Positions 1 to 9,984 of a DNA stretch of 44,665 nt are shown one piece after another (positions within the stretch are counted from its first letter, which is position 1; every line of letters begins with the position of its first letter). The stretch is taken from assembly GCA_003222975.1 (NCBI GenBank), contig QHXN01000057.1:1-44665 (forward strand), read 5' to 3'. The notes under the pieces were generated by a model, which was not told the DNA's origin, ran no database searches, and saw only the letters and a program-made list of their open reading frames with translations. The position numbers and the translations under genes are program-made. This DNA comes from Acidobacteriota bacterium. Its GTDB lineage: Bacteria; Acidobacteriota; Blastocatellia; Pyrinomonadales; Pyrinomonadaceae.

Positions 1-957
1 CCCCGCCGCGCCGAGCACGACGACCTGCGCGAGATACGCGGCGGTCAGCCTGCGCCCGGTCGCGCCGACGCACTTGAGCACCGCGATTGACTTCTTCCTC
101 TGCTCGATGAAGACGCGCGTCACCGAAGAGACGCCGATGCCGCCAAGCACGAGGATGACGAGGCCGGTGAGCGAAAGATAATTCTCCGCGCGCGCGAACT
201 GCTCGCCGAGGTTCTCTTCAGAGTCTTTGTATGAGCGGACGTTGAAGACGTTGTTGCCTACTTCGGTGCGGAGCGCGCGCACAAGCTCCTCCGTCCGACC
301 CTCGGCGGCCTTAAACAGAATCTTGCGCCGCGCGCGGCTGCCGAAGCCCGTGAGTCCCGCCGTCTCAAGAGCAGTGCGCTCGACGAAGACGCGCGGGCCG
401 AGGCGGAAGCCCCCGGCGCTGCCCGGCTCCTGCTGCGTCGCGGCGCGAATCTCAAACTCCTTCTCGCCGATCTTCACCCGGTCGCCGACGTGGAGGTTGA
501 GTCGTTCGAGAAGCAGAGGGGCGACGACCGCGCCGCCCTGTTCAACGAGCGAGAAATCGAACGGCCTGCCGTCGGCGAGGCGGAAGTCGCCGTAGAGCGG
601 GAAGCCCTTTTCGATTCCCTTCACCTCGACCATCAGCGCGCCCTCGCGCGACTCGTCGGCGGGCCGAAGCATGGTCGGCGCTTCGATGGTCTCGGTGCGC
701 GCCTCGACGAGCGGCGGCGGCGCGGCGCGGTTGATCTTCGCCAGCACGTCCTCCGGCCACTCGCGCGTCGTCTCGACCTGCACGTCCGCCGTCATCAGCT
801 CGCGCGCCTGGCCCGTGACGACGCGGTTGAGGTTCTGAATCATCGAGCGCAGCGCGACGATGCTGCCGACGCCCACGCCGATGCAGAGGAAGAAGAAGAG
901 CAGACGCTTCCACGAAGAGCGCAGCTCGCGTCGCGCGAGGTTGAGTATGAACTTCAA
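1..957 (-). CDS. FtsX-type ABC transporter permease, partial (YbbP/LolE-like)
   Basis: Reading the minus strand from 957 gives an open frame that runs off the left edge with about 319 residues visible. The first residues (KFILNLARREL) lead into a membrane segment, then a long soluble domain, then a second hydrophobic stretch (LTGLVILVLGGIGV) followed by the FtsX-like signature with EQRKKSIAVLKCVGAT. This matches MacB/LolE/YbbP permeases, with a periplasmic domain between TM1 and TM2. The likely start is TTG 957-955, which overlaps the TGA stop of the ATPase gene (956-954), so the two genes are probably translationally coupled. It should form an export or lipoprotein-handling complex with that ATPase. 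The C-terminal part is outside the window. Confidence 0.85.
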   Translation of the reverse strand, partial: MKFILNLARRELRSSWKRLLFFFLCIGVGVGSIVALRSMIQNLNRVVTGQARELMTADVQVETTREWPEDVLAKINRAAPPPLVEARTETIEAPTMLRPADESREGALMVEVKGIEKGFPLYGDFRLADGRPFDFSLVEQGGAVVAPLLLERLNLHVGDRVKIGEKEFEIRAATQQEPGSAGGFRLGPRVFVERTALETAGLTGFGSRARRKILFKAAEGRTEELVRALRTEVGNNVFNVRSYKDSEENLGEQFARAENYLSLTGLVILVLGGIGVSSVTRVFIEQRKKSIAVLKCVGATGRRLTAAYLAQVVVLGAAG

Positions 958-1682
958 GGCCGCGCTGCCTCCAACTCTCCAGCCGTCGGACTCTCTGTTG
1001 ATTCCGACTGGCGCAAGGTTTCGTCGGCGACGACCTGTCCGTCGCGCAGGGAGATGCGGCGGTCGGCGCGGCTGGCGAGTTCGTGTTCGTGTGTGACGAG
1101 GACGAGCGTCGCCCCGCGCCGACGGTTCATCCCGACCATGAGGTCGAAGACGTGTTGGCCGTTGCGCGAATCGAGATTGCCGGTCGGCTCGTCGGCCAGG
1201 AGGATTTTCGGCTCGTTGGCAAAGGCGCGCGCGATAGCGACGCGCTGCTGCTCGCCACCCGAAAGCTGCGACGGGTAATGGTGTGCGCGCTCGGTCAACT
1301 CCACGTCGCGGAGGAGTTGTCGCGCGCGCGCGGCGGCGTCTTTCAGGCCGGCGATCTCCATCGGCGCGAGCACGTTTTCGAGAGCGGTCATCGAGGGGAT
1401 GAGATGGAACGACTGGAAGACGAAGCCGATCTTGCGCCCGCGCAAGGAGGCGAGCGCGTCCTCGCCCATGCGCGTGATCTCCTCGCCGTCAATGCGTATC
1501 TGGCCGCTGGTCGGCGCGTCGAGACCGGCGACGAGTCCGAGCAGCGTTGACTTGCCGCTGCCCGAAGGCCCGACGACGGCGACGAACTGCCCGTCGGGAA
1601 TCGTCAGGTCAAGCTCGCGCAGGATGGTCAACTTCTCCGCGCCGGACTGAACCGTCTTGGAAACCTTGTATAATTCGATCAT
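954..1682 (-). CDS. ybbA: ABC transporter ATP-binding protein (YbbA/LolD/MacB type)
   Basis: This 242-residue ATPase has Walker A GPSGSGKST (38-46), the signature LSGGEQQRVAIARA (140-153), Walker B ILLADEPTGNLD (160-171) and the switch histidine in VTHEHE (H198). The DEPTGNLD form is typical of the LolD/MacB/YbbA exporter group. It energises the permease encoded directly downstream, with overlapping stop and start codons. Its ATG (1682-1680) overlaps the ATG of the divergent tesA-like gene. In Escherichia coli ybbA-ybbP is also divergent from tesA, so the neighbourhood supports the YbbA assignment over LolD. No good Shine-Dalgarno sequence is visible upstream of the ATG. The substrate is unknown. 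Confidence 0.92.
   Translation of the reverse strand: MIELYKVSKTVQSGAEKLTILRELDLTIPDGQFVAVVGPSGSGKSTLLGLVAGLDAPTSGQIRIDGEEITRMGEDALASLRGRKIGFVFQSFHLIPSMTALENVLAPMEIAGLKDAAARARQLLRDVELTERAHHYPSQLSGGEQQRVAIARAFANEPKILLADEPTGNLDSRNGQHVFDLMVGMNRRRGATLVLVTHEHELASRADRRISLRDGQVVADETLRQSESTESPTAGELEAARP
1647..1674 (+). promoter_or_regulatory. Putative promoter of the tesA-like gene, possibly leaderless
   Basis: A consensus -10 box TATAAT lies at 1669-1674. A weak -35 (CTGAAC, 1647-1652) sits 16 bases upstream. The next gene's ATG begins at 1681, about where transcription would start, so the mRNA may have no leader. The promoter lies inside the first codons of the divergent ATPase gene. Confidence 0.45.
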
Positions 1683-2409
1683 GCGAAGTTCACTGTTGGC
1701 CTTTTCTCTTTTGACCGCGTCTCTTTTGACCGCCGCGTTGCTTTCAGCTTGCGGCGGCGCGGCGCGCGAGTCTTCGGCTTCGCGCGGCGCTTCCGCGACG
1801 AATGCCCCGACCCCTCAGCCGGCTCCCGCGACTACGGAAGAGACTTTACCGAAAATCGTCGCCTTCGGCGACAGCCTGACCGCGGGGTACGGCCTCGCGC
1901 CGAAGGAGAGCTACCCGGCGCTGCTGCAAAAGATGTTGGACGCGGACGGGTTCAAGTACGAGGTGGTCAACGCCGGAGTTTCGGGCGACACCTCGGCGGG
2001 CGGCGTCCGTCGCGTTGACTGGACGCTGGACTCAGGCCGTGTGCGCTTCGTCATCCTGGAGCTGGGCGCGAACGACTTCCTGCGCGGCCAGCCCGTCGCC
2101 GAGACGAAAAAGAACCTCGCCGAGATCATCGAGCGCTGCAAGTCGCGCGGCTCTCAAGTCCTCCTCGCCGGCATGTACACGACCACGGACGCGGGGCCAG
2201 ACTACGAGCGGCAGATTCACGACTGCTTCCAGTCGCTCGCGCGCGAGCACGACGTGACGCTCGTCCCCTTCTTCCTCGAAGGCGTCGCGGGCCGCGACGA
2301 ACTCAACCAGGAAGACCGCATCCACCCGAACGCCGAGGGCACGAAGATCGTCGCCGCCACGGTCTATCAATACCTCAAACCGCTGCTCGAAAAGGAGGCG
2401 AAGAGATGA
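1681..2409 (+). CDS. tesA: TesA-like GDSL arylesterase/lysophospholipase, lipoprotein
   Basis: The protein is a 242-residue SGNH/GDSL hydrolase. All family blocks are visible: block I GDSLTAGYG with the nucleophile serine, block II GVSGDTSAGG, block III LGANDFLRG, and block V DRIHPNAEG with the catalytic Asp and His. The N-terminus is a lipoprotein signal ending in LLSAC, so the enzyme is probably tethered outside the inner membrane. A low-complexity Ser/Thr/Pro linker follows. I chose ATG 1681 because it begins the signal peptide; the open frame extends upstream to a TTG at 1657 but that lacks support. TesA-type enzymes hydrolyse acyl-CoA, lysophospholipids and aryl esters. The gene sits head to head with the YbbA-type ATPase, as in enterobacteria. 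Confidence 0.92.
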   Translation: MRSSLLAFSLLTASLLTAALLSACGGAARESSASRGASATNAPTPQPAPATTEETLPKIVAFGDSLTAGYGLAPKESYPALLQKMLDADGFKYEVVNAGVSGDTSAGGVRRVDWTLDSGRVRFVILELGANDFLRGQPVAETKKNLAEIIERCKSRGSQVLLAGMYTTTDAGPDYERQIHDCFQSLAREHDVTLVPFFLEGVAGRDELNQEDRIHPNAEGTKIVAATVYQYLKPLLEKEAKR

Positions 2410-2490
2410 CGGGGTGATGGGGAGAAATGGAGACGGGGAGATGAATACCGCGTCTCTCAACACGTCTCCCCGTCCCCACGTCTCCCCGTC
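2408..2490. repeat. Octad-periodic inverted repeat, element A
   Basis: The left arm reads in 8-base units (GACGGGGT, GATGGGGA, GAAATGGA, GACGGGGA, GATGAATA; 2408-2447). The right arm (2452-2490) contains GTCTCCCC at 2464 and 2480, spaced 16 bases, with GTCCCC between. The reverse complement of the right arm is in register with the left arm. The element starts at the tesA stop codon and lies between two rightward genes. Confidence 0.75.
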
Positions 2491-2625
2491 GTACCCTTAT
2501 CCTTGCTCTTCGCGCCGCGCCGAAAAATTTTCTTCCGTCGCTGCCACAAACCGCACGCCCGCGGTGTTTACTCGTTAGAAAGTGGGTTTTGCCGAATTAC
2601 ACACGCGGAAAGGAGTGTGACCCGA

Positions 2626-3423
2626 ATGGGACGCCGAACACTTGTCAGAGCACTCGCGACGACTCTTCTCCTGATGGCTTCAGCCGCGCTCGCGAGCGCG
2701 CAGGACTTTCAGAAGAGCTACAACCTTGAGCCGGGCGGAACGATCAACGTCTCCAACGTCTCCGGCGACATACACATTACCGGCTACGACGGCAGCGCCG
2801 TCAACGTCGCCGGCTTCAAAGAGGGGCGCGACCGCGACGTGGTCGAGGTGGAAGACCTGAGCGCGGCGGGGCGCGTCGAGCTGCGTGTGAAGTACCCGCG
2901 CGAATGCAACTGCGACGCCAGCATCAGGTTCGAGGTTCACGTGCCCCGTTCCGTCAATTTCAACTTCGACAAAATCTCGACCGCGAGCGGCAACATCAGC
3001 GCCGAGGGCGTCACCGGGCGCATCGAGCTTCACACGGCGAGCGGCGACGTGACGCTTCAGGGCGTGAGCGGCGAGGTGCGCGCCGCGTCGGCGAGCGGGA
3101 CTGTGAAGGTGCGGGACGCCGCAGGCTCCGTGAACGCCAACACGGCGAGCGGCAACGTGGACGTGGAACTCACGCGCCTGGAAGGTACGGGCGACATGCG
3201 TTTCTCCTCGGCGAGCGGCGACGTGAGCGTGCGTCTGCCTTCGAGCCTCGACGCGCGTGTGGACATGTCAACCGCCTCCGGCTCGATTGAAACGGACTTC
3301 CCCATCGAGGTGAGGAAGGATAGATACTCTTCGGGCTACACCGCGCGCGGCCAGCTCGGCAGCGGCTCGCGCCTCCTGAAAATCTCCTCCGCCTCCGGCG
3401 ACTTGAGACTGAAGAGCCTCTGA
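2626..3423 (+). CDS. Secreted DUF4097-type repeat protein
   Basis: ATG 2626 follows AAAGGAGTGTG, a good ribosome binding site, and starts a signal peptide (RALATTLLLMASAALASAQ), so I prefer it to the longer frame starting at 2503. The mature part of this 265-residue protein is a run of imperfect repeats of about 20 residues, each with a TASG/SASG turn (TASGNIS, TASGDVT, SASGTVK, TASGNVD, SASGDVS, TASGSIE). This is the pattern of DUF4097 proteins, which are predicted to form a right-handed beta-helix in the envelope. The function of the family is not established. It is followed by a strong hairpin at 3474-3514. Confidence 0.85.
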   Translation: MGRRTLVRALATTLLLMASAALASAQDFQKSYNLEPGGTINVSNVSGDIHITGYDGSAVNVAGFKEGRDRDVVEVEDLSAAGRVELRVKYPRECNCDASIRFEVHVPRSVNFNFDKISTASGNISAEGVTGRIELHTASGDVTLQGVSGEVRAASASGTVKVRDAAGSVNANTASGNVDVELTRLEGTGDMRFSSASGDVSVRLPSSLDARVDMSTASGSIETDFPIEVRKDRYSSGYTARGQLGSGSRLLKISSASGDLRLKSL

Positions 3424-3473
3424 GCCAACACGGAGGGCGACCGCCGCGGCGCGCGGCGCTTCGAGCAGGATAG

Positions 3474-3514
3474 AAGAAGGGCGGCGACGGTGAACGACGG
3501 TCGCCGCCCTTCTT
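3474..3514. terminator. Bidirectional hairpin terminator
   Basis: A perfect 15-bp stem (AAGAAGGGCGGCGAC, 3474-3488, with its complement at 3500-3514) encloses an 11-base loop. It sits exactly between the convergent DUF4097 and xer genes, and the A- and T-rich stem ends suit termination in both directions. Confidence 0.75.
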
Positions 3515-3515
3515 A

Positions 3516-4433
3516 TCATTCGCCGCTTTCCGTCTTACCTTTCTCGTTTTGTTTCGCGCGCGGGTGAAACTTCTCATAGACGCTGCGGAGGCGTTCGCCC
3601 GTGACGTGCGTGTAAATCTGCGTGGTGGCGAGGTCGCTGTGGCCGAGCATGGCCTGGACGCTGCGCGTGTCAGCGCCGTGTTCGAGCAGGTGCGTGGCGA
3701 AGCTGTGGCGCAGCATGTGGGGCGAGACGCGGCGGAGTCCAGCCCTTTCGGCGTGCTTCTTGAGCGCCGCCCAGAAAGACTGGCGCGTGAGCGTGCGGCC
3801 CATGTGGCCGACGAAGAGTCGCTGCGAGTCGCGGCCCGCGAGCAGGGCGCGGCGCGCGGCCTCGTACCGTTGCAGCCACGCGATTGCCGAGCGCCCGACG
3901 GGGATGCTCCGCTGCTTGCTCCCCTTGCCCGTGCAGACGAGCAGGCCGCGGTCAATGTCCACGCTCGAAGTCGTCAGCCCCGTCAGTTCTGAGACGCGGA
4001 GGCCGGTGGCGTAGAGCAGCTCGATCATCGCGCGGTCGCGCACGCCCGCGGGCGTGGTCGTGTCGGGCGCTTCGATCAAACGCTCGACCTCCTCCTGCGT
4101 GAGGAAGCGCGGGAGCTTCTGGCCCGCCTGCGGCGACATCAGGTCGGAGGTCGGGTCTGACTTGAGGTGGCCGTCGAGGAGGAGGTAGCGGTAGAAGCCG
4201 CGGACGGAGCTGATCATCCGCGAGACCGAGCGCGGCGAAAGCCCCTCACGCGTGAGCGACATGACGAACTGCGTCAGCTCCACCTTGTCGAGCGCCTGCG
4301 GCTCGCGCCCACGCGACTCGGCATAAGCCTTCAGCCGCGCGAGGTCGCGCCGGTAGCTCTCGACGGAGTTGCCCGCCAGCCCCTTCTCGACTTGAAGGTA
4401 GAGCAGGTGCTCGCGAATCAGGTCACGTGACAT
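3516..4433 (-). CDS. xerD: Tyrosine recombinase XerC/XerD
   Basis: This 305-residue protein has the normal Xer length and all catalytic residues: R146 (TGLRVSEL), K170 (GKGSKQR), H239 and R242 (HMLRHSFATHLL), H265 (LGHSDLATTQ) and the tyrosine nucleophile Y274 (IYTHV). An N-terminal SAM-like core-binding domain covers about residues 1-90. Xer recombinases resolve chromosome dimers at dif with FtsK. The absence of phage or integron genes nearby argues for the housekeeping role. XerC and XerD cannot be separated with confidence here; XerD is my preference from the N-terminus. There is no visible Shine-Dalgarno sequence, and repeat element B lies 7 bases upstream of the ATG. Confidence 0.9.
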   Translation of the reverse strand: MSRDLIREHLLYLQVEKGLAGNSVESYRRDLARLKAYAESRGREPQALDKVELTQFVMSLTREGLSPRSVSRMISSVRGFYRYLLLDGHLKSDPTSDLMSPQAGQKLPRFLTQEEVERLIEAPDTTTPAGVRDRAMIELLYATGLRVSELTGLTTSSVDIDRGLLVCTGKGSKQRSIPVGRSAIAWLQRYEAARRALLAGRDSQRLFVGHMGRTLTRQSFWAALKKHAERAGLRRVSPHMLRHSFATHLLEHGADTRSVQAMLGHSDLATTQIYTHVTGERLRSVYEKFHPRAKQNEKGKTESGE

Positions 4434-4440
4434 AAACGAT

Positions 4441-4553
4441 AGTAGCCAGCAGTCAGTAGCCAGTAGCTAGCAGATTGTGCCCCTTTAGTTAGCGCCGATT
4501 GTCAGCAAGCCCCGGAGATGCAGAGATGTTTTTCTACTGACTACTGACTACTG
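4441..4553. repeat. Heptad inverted repeat, element B
   Basis: The left arm is a 7-base tandem (AGTAGCC, AGCAGTC, AGTAGCC, AGTAGCT, AGCAGAT; 4441-4475). The right arm is TACTGAC, TACTGAC, TACTG (4535-4553). The reverse complement of the right arm (CAGTAGT units) matches the left arm. The element fills almost the whole gap between the ATP-grasp stop (4558) and the xer start (4433). Confidence 0.8.
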
Positions 4554-4557
4554 TACC

Positions 4558-5760
4558 TTAGCTCGTCGCCCTGTCGGACGCGGGGAGCGTGGCGCTGAAG
4601 TCTTCGAGGAAGCGGCGCACGTAGGCGTTCAGAAGCTCCTCGACGCGTTCGGGGTCGGGCGACGCGACGAGCAGGCCGACGTGGTGGCGCTTGCGCAGGC
4701 GGAAGACGATTTCGGGGTCGTCGTACCTGGAGGTGTCAGGCCACTCCTGCCGCGCGAGCGAGATACAGATGCCGGCGTAGTCCCCGCGGTGCGGCGGCAC
4801 TTCGTATTTGCCGTGCGCGCCCGCGACCTCGATGCGCGCCCACTCGCGCCAGAGGTTGACGCCCGTGGCGGCCTCGACGACCTCGGCGATGTTCGCGCCG
4901 CCGACGCGCGAGGCGGTTTCGAGGAAGTAGAAGCGACCGTCGCCGCTCTTGATGAACTCTGTGTGCGTGACCCCGCGCGGGAGGCCGAGCGCGCGGACGA
5001 GCTTTTGGTTGAGCGCTTCGAGCGAGCGCGCGTCCTCCGAACGGCGCGAGACGGTGCGCGTCAGGAACACCCCGCCGCCGTGCGCCACCTCCAGCGGCGG
5101 CTTGCCGTACTTGCTGACAGCCGAGAAGACGACCTCGCCCTCCCAGACGACCGAGTCCACGTGAAAGATGTCGCCGGGGATGAACTGTTCGAGCAGGTAG
5201 AACGACTGCCTGTCGCCCAACTCTTCGAGCAGCGGCCACAGCTCTTCCGCGGAGTTCACTTTCTTGATGCCGACCGCCGAGGCCTCCGAGCGCGGCTTCA
5301 AGACCCAGGGCGCTGCCGTGCGTTCGGTGAACTCGCGGATGCGCGCGTGGTTGAGCGCGTGGACGAATTCGGGGACGAGGACGGCGTGCTCGCGCGCCTT
5401 CATCCTCATCGCGAGCTTGTCGCGGAAGTGGCGCGCGGTGGTATCTCCCATGCCGGGGATGCGCAGGTGCTCGCGCAGGGCCGCGGCGGTCTCCACGTCG
5501 AAGTCGTCGAGCGGCACGATGCGTTCAATCTCGCGCGTGCGCGCCAGGTAGCTGACGGCGCGCGTGAGCGGTTCGAGCGCGAAGTCCTGCGGCATGTAGA
5601 AGGTCTCGTCAATAGACTCGCGCGGCCAGTCGGCGTCGCGCAGCTTTTCGACCGTGACCAGGAGGACGCGGCAGCCCAGACGCTTGCACTCGCGCATGAA
5701 CTCCTGCCCCTTCTCGTAGCTCGCGAGGCACAGGACTGTGAGTTGGCGCTCCTCTGTCAA
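4558..5760 (-). CDS. ATP-grasp ligase of unknown substrate
   Basis: This 400-residue protein has the ATP-grasp fold. The ATP-binding strand with lysine is WVLKPRSEASAVGIKKV, the hinge region is FYLLEQFIPGDIFHVDS, and the metal/ATP site is FYFLETASRVGGANIAEVVE, the equivalent of the usual ExNxRxGG. The N-terminal about 100 residues resemble the pre-ATP-grasp nucleotide-like domain. The architecture is that of carboxylate-amine ligases such as amino-acid ligases, so it probably joins a carboxylate to an amine through an acyl phosphate. The substrate cannot be read from sequence. The start is TTG 5760, preceded by GGAG at 8 bases. It is divergent from the glycosylase gene; the 166 bases between them show nothing clear. 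Confidence 0.8.
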   Translation of the reverse strand: MTEERQLTVLCLASYEKGQEFMRECKRLGCRVLLVTVEKLRDADWPRESIDETFYMPQDFALEPLTRAVSYLARTREIERIVPLDDFDVETAAALREHLRIPGMGDTTARHFRDKLAMRMKAREHAVLVPEFVHALNHARIREFTERTAAPWVLKPRSEASAVGIKKVNSAEELWPLLEELGDRQSFYLLEQFIPGDIFHVDSVVWEGEVVFSAVSKYGKPPLEVAHGGGVFLTRTVSRRSEDARSLEALNQKLVRALGLPRGVTHTEFIKSGDGRFYFLETASRVGGANIAEVVEAATGVNLWREWARIEVAGAHGKYEVPPHRGDYAGICISLARQEWPDTSRYDDPEIVFRLRKRHHVGLLVASPDPERVEELLNAYVRRFLEDFSATLPASDRATS

Positions 5761-5926
5761 GACGGTTTCTCCACGGCGAAGTTAGGCCGAAGCACGCGGG
5801 CCGGACGCGCACGCATGATAACTCATCCGCCGCCCGGTGCAACAAGCCTGGCCCGCCTGACGTATTACGCGGCGAAACCTGTTAACTTGCTTTCGCCCTA
5901 AAAACTCAAACGGGACATGAGGCCGC

Positions 5927-6832
5927 ATGAACTTCTCCGTCGCCGCGCCGGCGGGCTTCGACTTCAAGCGCACGCTCATCAGCCACGGCTGGTGCGACCT
6001 GCGCCCCTTCGAGTGGGTTGACAACGCGACGCTCGTCCGCGTGCTCGACGCGGGCGACGCCGCGCCCGTCACGGTGACGATCAAGGGCGACAGTCGCGCG
6101 CTTCAGGTGAGCACTTCGCGCCGGCTCGGCAAGCGCGCAGCCGCGCGCGTCGAGCGCGACGTGCGCCACATCTTCCGCCTCGACGACCGTTTGACGGAGT
6201 TCTACGCCACGGTCGCCGACGACCCCGAATTCTCCTGGATCGCGCGCGACGGCGCGGGCCGGCTGCTGCGCTCGCCCACCGTCTTCGAGGACTTGGTCAA
6301 GTCCATCACGACGACGAACTGCTCCTGGTCTCTGACGAGGAAGATGGTCACGGAGCTGGTCGGAAGCCTTGGGCGCGAGGCGTCGGACGGGCGGCGCGCT
6401 TTCCCGACGCCCGAAGCGATGGCGGCCCGTCCCGTCGAGTTCTACCGCGACGTTGTGCGCGCGGGCTACCGCGCCGCGTACCTGAAGGAACTGGCCGAGC
6501 GCGTCGCGTCGGGCGAGCTGGACGTGGAGGCGTGGATGACGAGCAAGCTCTCGACCGCCGATCTGAAGCGCGAGATGAAGCGCGTGAAGGGCGTCGGCGA
6601 CTACGCGGCGGAGAATCTTCTGAAGCTCGTCGGGCGCTACGACGTGCTCGCGCTCGACTCGTGGGTGCGCGGCAAGTTCGCACGGGTGAGAAACAAGGGC
6701 CGCGCCTGCGACGACCGACGGATCGCGCGCTTCTACGCGCGCTTCAAGGAGTGGCGCGGCCTCGCCCTCTGGTGCGACATGACACGCGACTGGTTCGAGC
6801 AGGCGAATGACACCAACGAAGTAACGTCGTAA
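5927..6832 (+). CDS. AlkA-like HhH-GPD DNA glycosylase
   Basis: A helix-hairpin-helix (VKGVGDYAAENLL, 220-232) is followed by the catalytic aspartate in LALDSW (D244), the HhH-GPD arrangement. The position where bifunctional OGG1/Nth enzymes have the catalytic lysine is Y226, which points to a monofunctional AlkA-type glycosylase that removes alkylated bases without lyase activity. There are no C-terminal iron-sulfur cysteines. The length, 301 residues, fits AlkA/OGG1 with an N-terminal beta domain. Substrate specificity is not determined. The gene converges with the prolyl oligopeptidase gene, with a long hairpin between them. Confidence 0.8.
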   Translation: MNFSVAAPAGFDFKRTLISHGWCDLRPFEWVDNATLVRVLDAGDAAPVTVTIKGDSRALQVSTSRRLGKRAAARVERDVRHIFRLDDRLTEFYATVADDPEFSWIARDGAGRLLRSPTVFEDLVKSITTTNCSWSLTRKMVTELVGSLGREASDGRRAFPTPEAMAARPVEFYRDVVRAGYRAAYLKELAERVASGELDVEAWMTSKLSTADLKREMKRVKGVGDYAAENLLKLVGRYDVLALDSWVRGKFARVRNKGRACDDRRIARFYARFKEWRGLALWCDMTRDWFEQANDTNEVTS

Positions 6833-6858
6833 GTTACCCGGCTAAAGAGCCGCTGTCG

Positions 6859-6919
6859 GCAAAAGCAAAATGAGAGCGGTCATGCTTATCTAGCATGGCC
6901 GCTCTCATTTTGCTTTTGC
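6859..6919. terminator. Long bidirectional hairpin terminator
   Basis: A perfect 21-bp stem (6859-6879 with 899-919 of the same kilobase) continues through one T-G pair and 5 more base pairs to a 7-base loop (TTATCTA). The stem contains runs of A and T on either strand and sits between convergent genes. Confidence 0.85.
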
Positions 6920-6927
6920 GCTCCGAA

Positions 6928-9078
<2,151 letters not shown>

Positions 9079-9160
9079 TAAAGCTTTCCTCCAAATTTGA
9101 ACTAACGCTTGCTTGCGAATTCCGGCCCCAGACACCTTCAAGCCGGCATGGTCGGCCCGG

Positions 9161-9814
9161 TCACGCCCCGAAGATTGAGGCCGACGGACAGAGCCGCGCG
9201 ACGACGCACTCGCCGCAGAGCGGCGTGCGCGCCTTGCAGACCTTGCGACCGTGGGCGATGAGGAGGTGCGGGAACAGAATCCAGTCGGATTTCGGCACGA
9301 GGGCCGTCAAGTCCTGCTCGATCTTCTCTGCGGTCTTCTCTTCAGACAAACCCAGGCGCTCCGAGAGACGCGAGACGTGGGTGTCAACGACGACGCCCGA
9401 CGCTATCCGGTAGGCGTTGCCGAGGACGACGTTGGCGGTCTTGCGCGCGACGCCGGGCAGTTCGAGCAACTCCTCCATCGAGCGTGGGACGCGCCCGCCG
9501 TGCTTCTCGCCGATGAGACGACAAGTGCCCTGGATCGCTCTGGCCTTGTTGCGGAAGAAGCCGGTCGAGTGGATGTCGCGTTCGAGCTTGGCGACGGGTG
9601 CGGCGGCGTAGTCTTCCGCCGAGCGGTACTTGCGGAAGAGTTCGGCGGTGACGAGGTTGACGCGCTCGTCCGTGCACTGCGCGGAGAGGATGGTCGCGAC
9701 GAGGAGTTCGAGCGGGTTCGAGTGGTTCAGACTGCAACGCGCTTCCGGGTACTCTCTCTTGAGGAGGCGGACGATCTGCCGGGCGCGCTTCTTCTTTTTG
9801 AGGGCGGCTTCCAA
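9161..9814 (-). CDS. nth: Endonuclease III
   Basis: The 217-residue protein has the HhH motif LPGVARKTANVV with the Schiff-base lysine K125, the catalytic aspartate D144 (VVDTHVSRL) and the four iron-sulfur cysteines C193-x6-C200-x2-C203-x5-C209. This complete set defines Nth, the base-excision glycosylase/AP lyase for oxidised pyrimidines. The start is TTG 9814, supported by GAGGTG four bases upstream. Repeat element C lies between it and the preceding gene. Confidence 0.95.
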   Translation of the reverse strand: MEAALKKKKRARQIVRLLKREYPEARCSLNHSNPLELLVATILSAQCTDERVNLVTAELFRKYRSAEDYAAAPVAKLERDIHSTGFFRNKARAIQGTCRLIGEKHGGRVPRSMEELLELPGVARKTANVVLGNAYRIASGVVVDTHVSRLSERLGLSEEKTAEKIEQDLTALVPKSDWILFPHLLIAHGRKVCKARTPLCGECVVARLCPSASIFGA

Positions 9815-9835
9815 CTTTCACCTCGCGGGAGTGAC

Positions 9836-9980
9836 GATTGCGGAGCGGCGTGTTTCGGATTGCGGATTTGAGAGCACTCAGCCATAAGGACTTGGTCTGC
9901 GCCATGCAATTCAACAGCATCGAATTCGATGGCGGCACGCCTTCCGCCAATCCGCAATCCGAATTCCGCATTCCGAAATC
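9836..9980. repeat. Heptad inverted repeat, element C
   Basis: The left arm has GATTGCG, GGATTGC and GGATTTG units (9836-9874). The right arm is CAATCCG, CAATCCG, AATTCCG, CATTCCG, AAATCC (9948-9980). The reverse complement of the right arm (CGGATTG, CGGATTG) matches the left arm, while the outer units are more diverged. A spacer of about 70 bases separates the arms. It lies between two leftward genes. Confidence 0.65.
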
Positions 9981-9984
9981 CTCT

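Noticed and set aside
3516-4433. Phage or integron integrase
   Set aside because: Length and motifs match housekeeping Xer recombinases, and no mobile-element genes or attachment repeats lie nearby.
4558-5760. PurK/PurT or carbamoyl-phosphate synthase
   Set aside because: The ATP-grasp core is present, but the flanking domains and motifs of those enzymes are absent, so no specific reaction is assigned.
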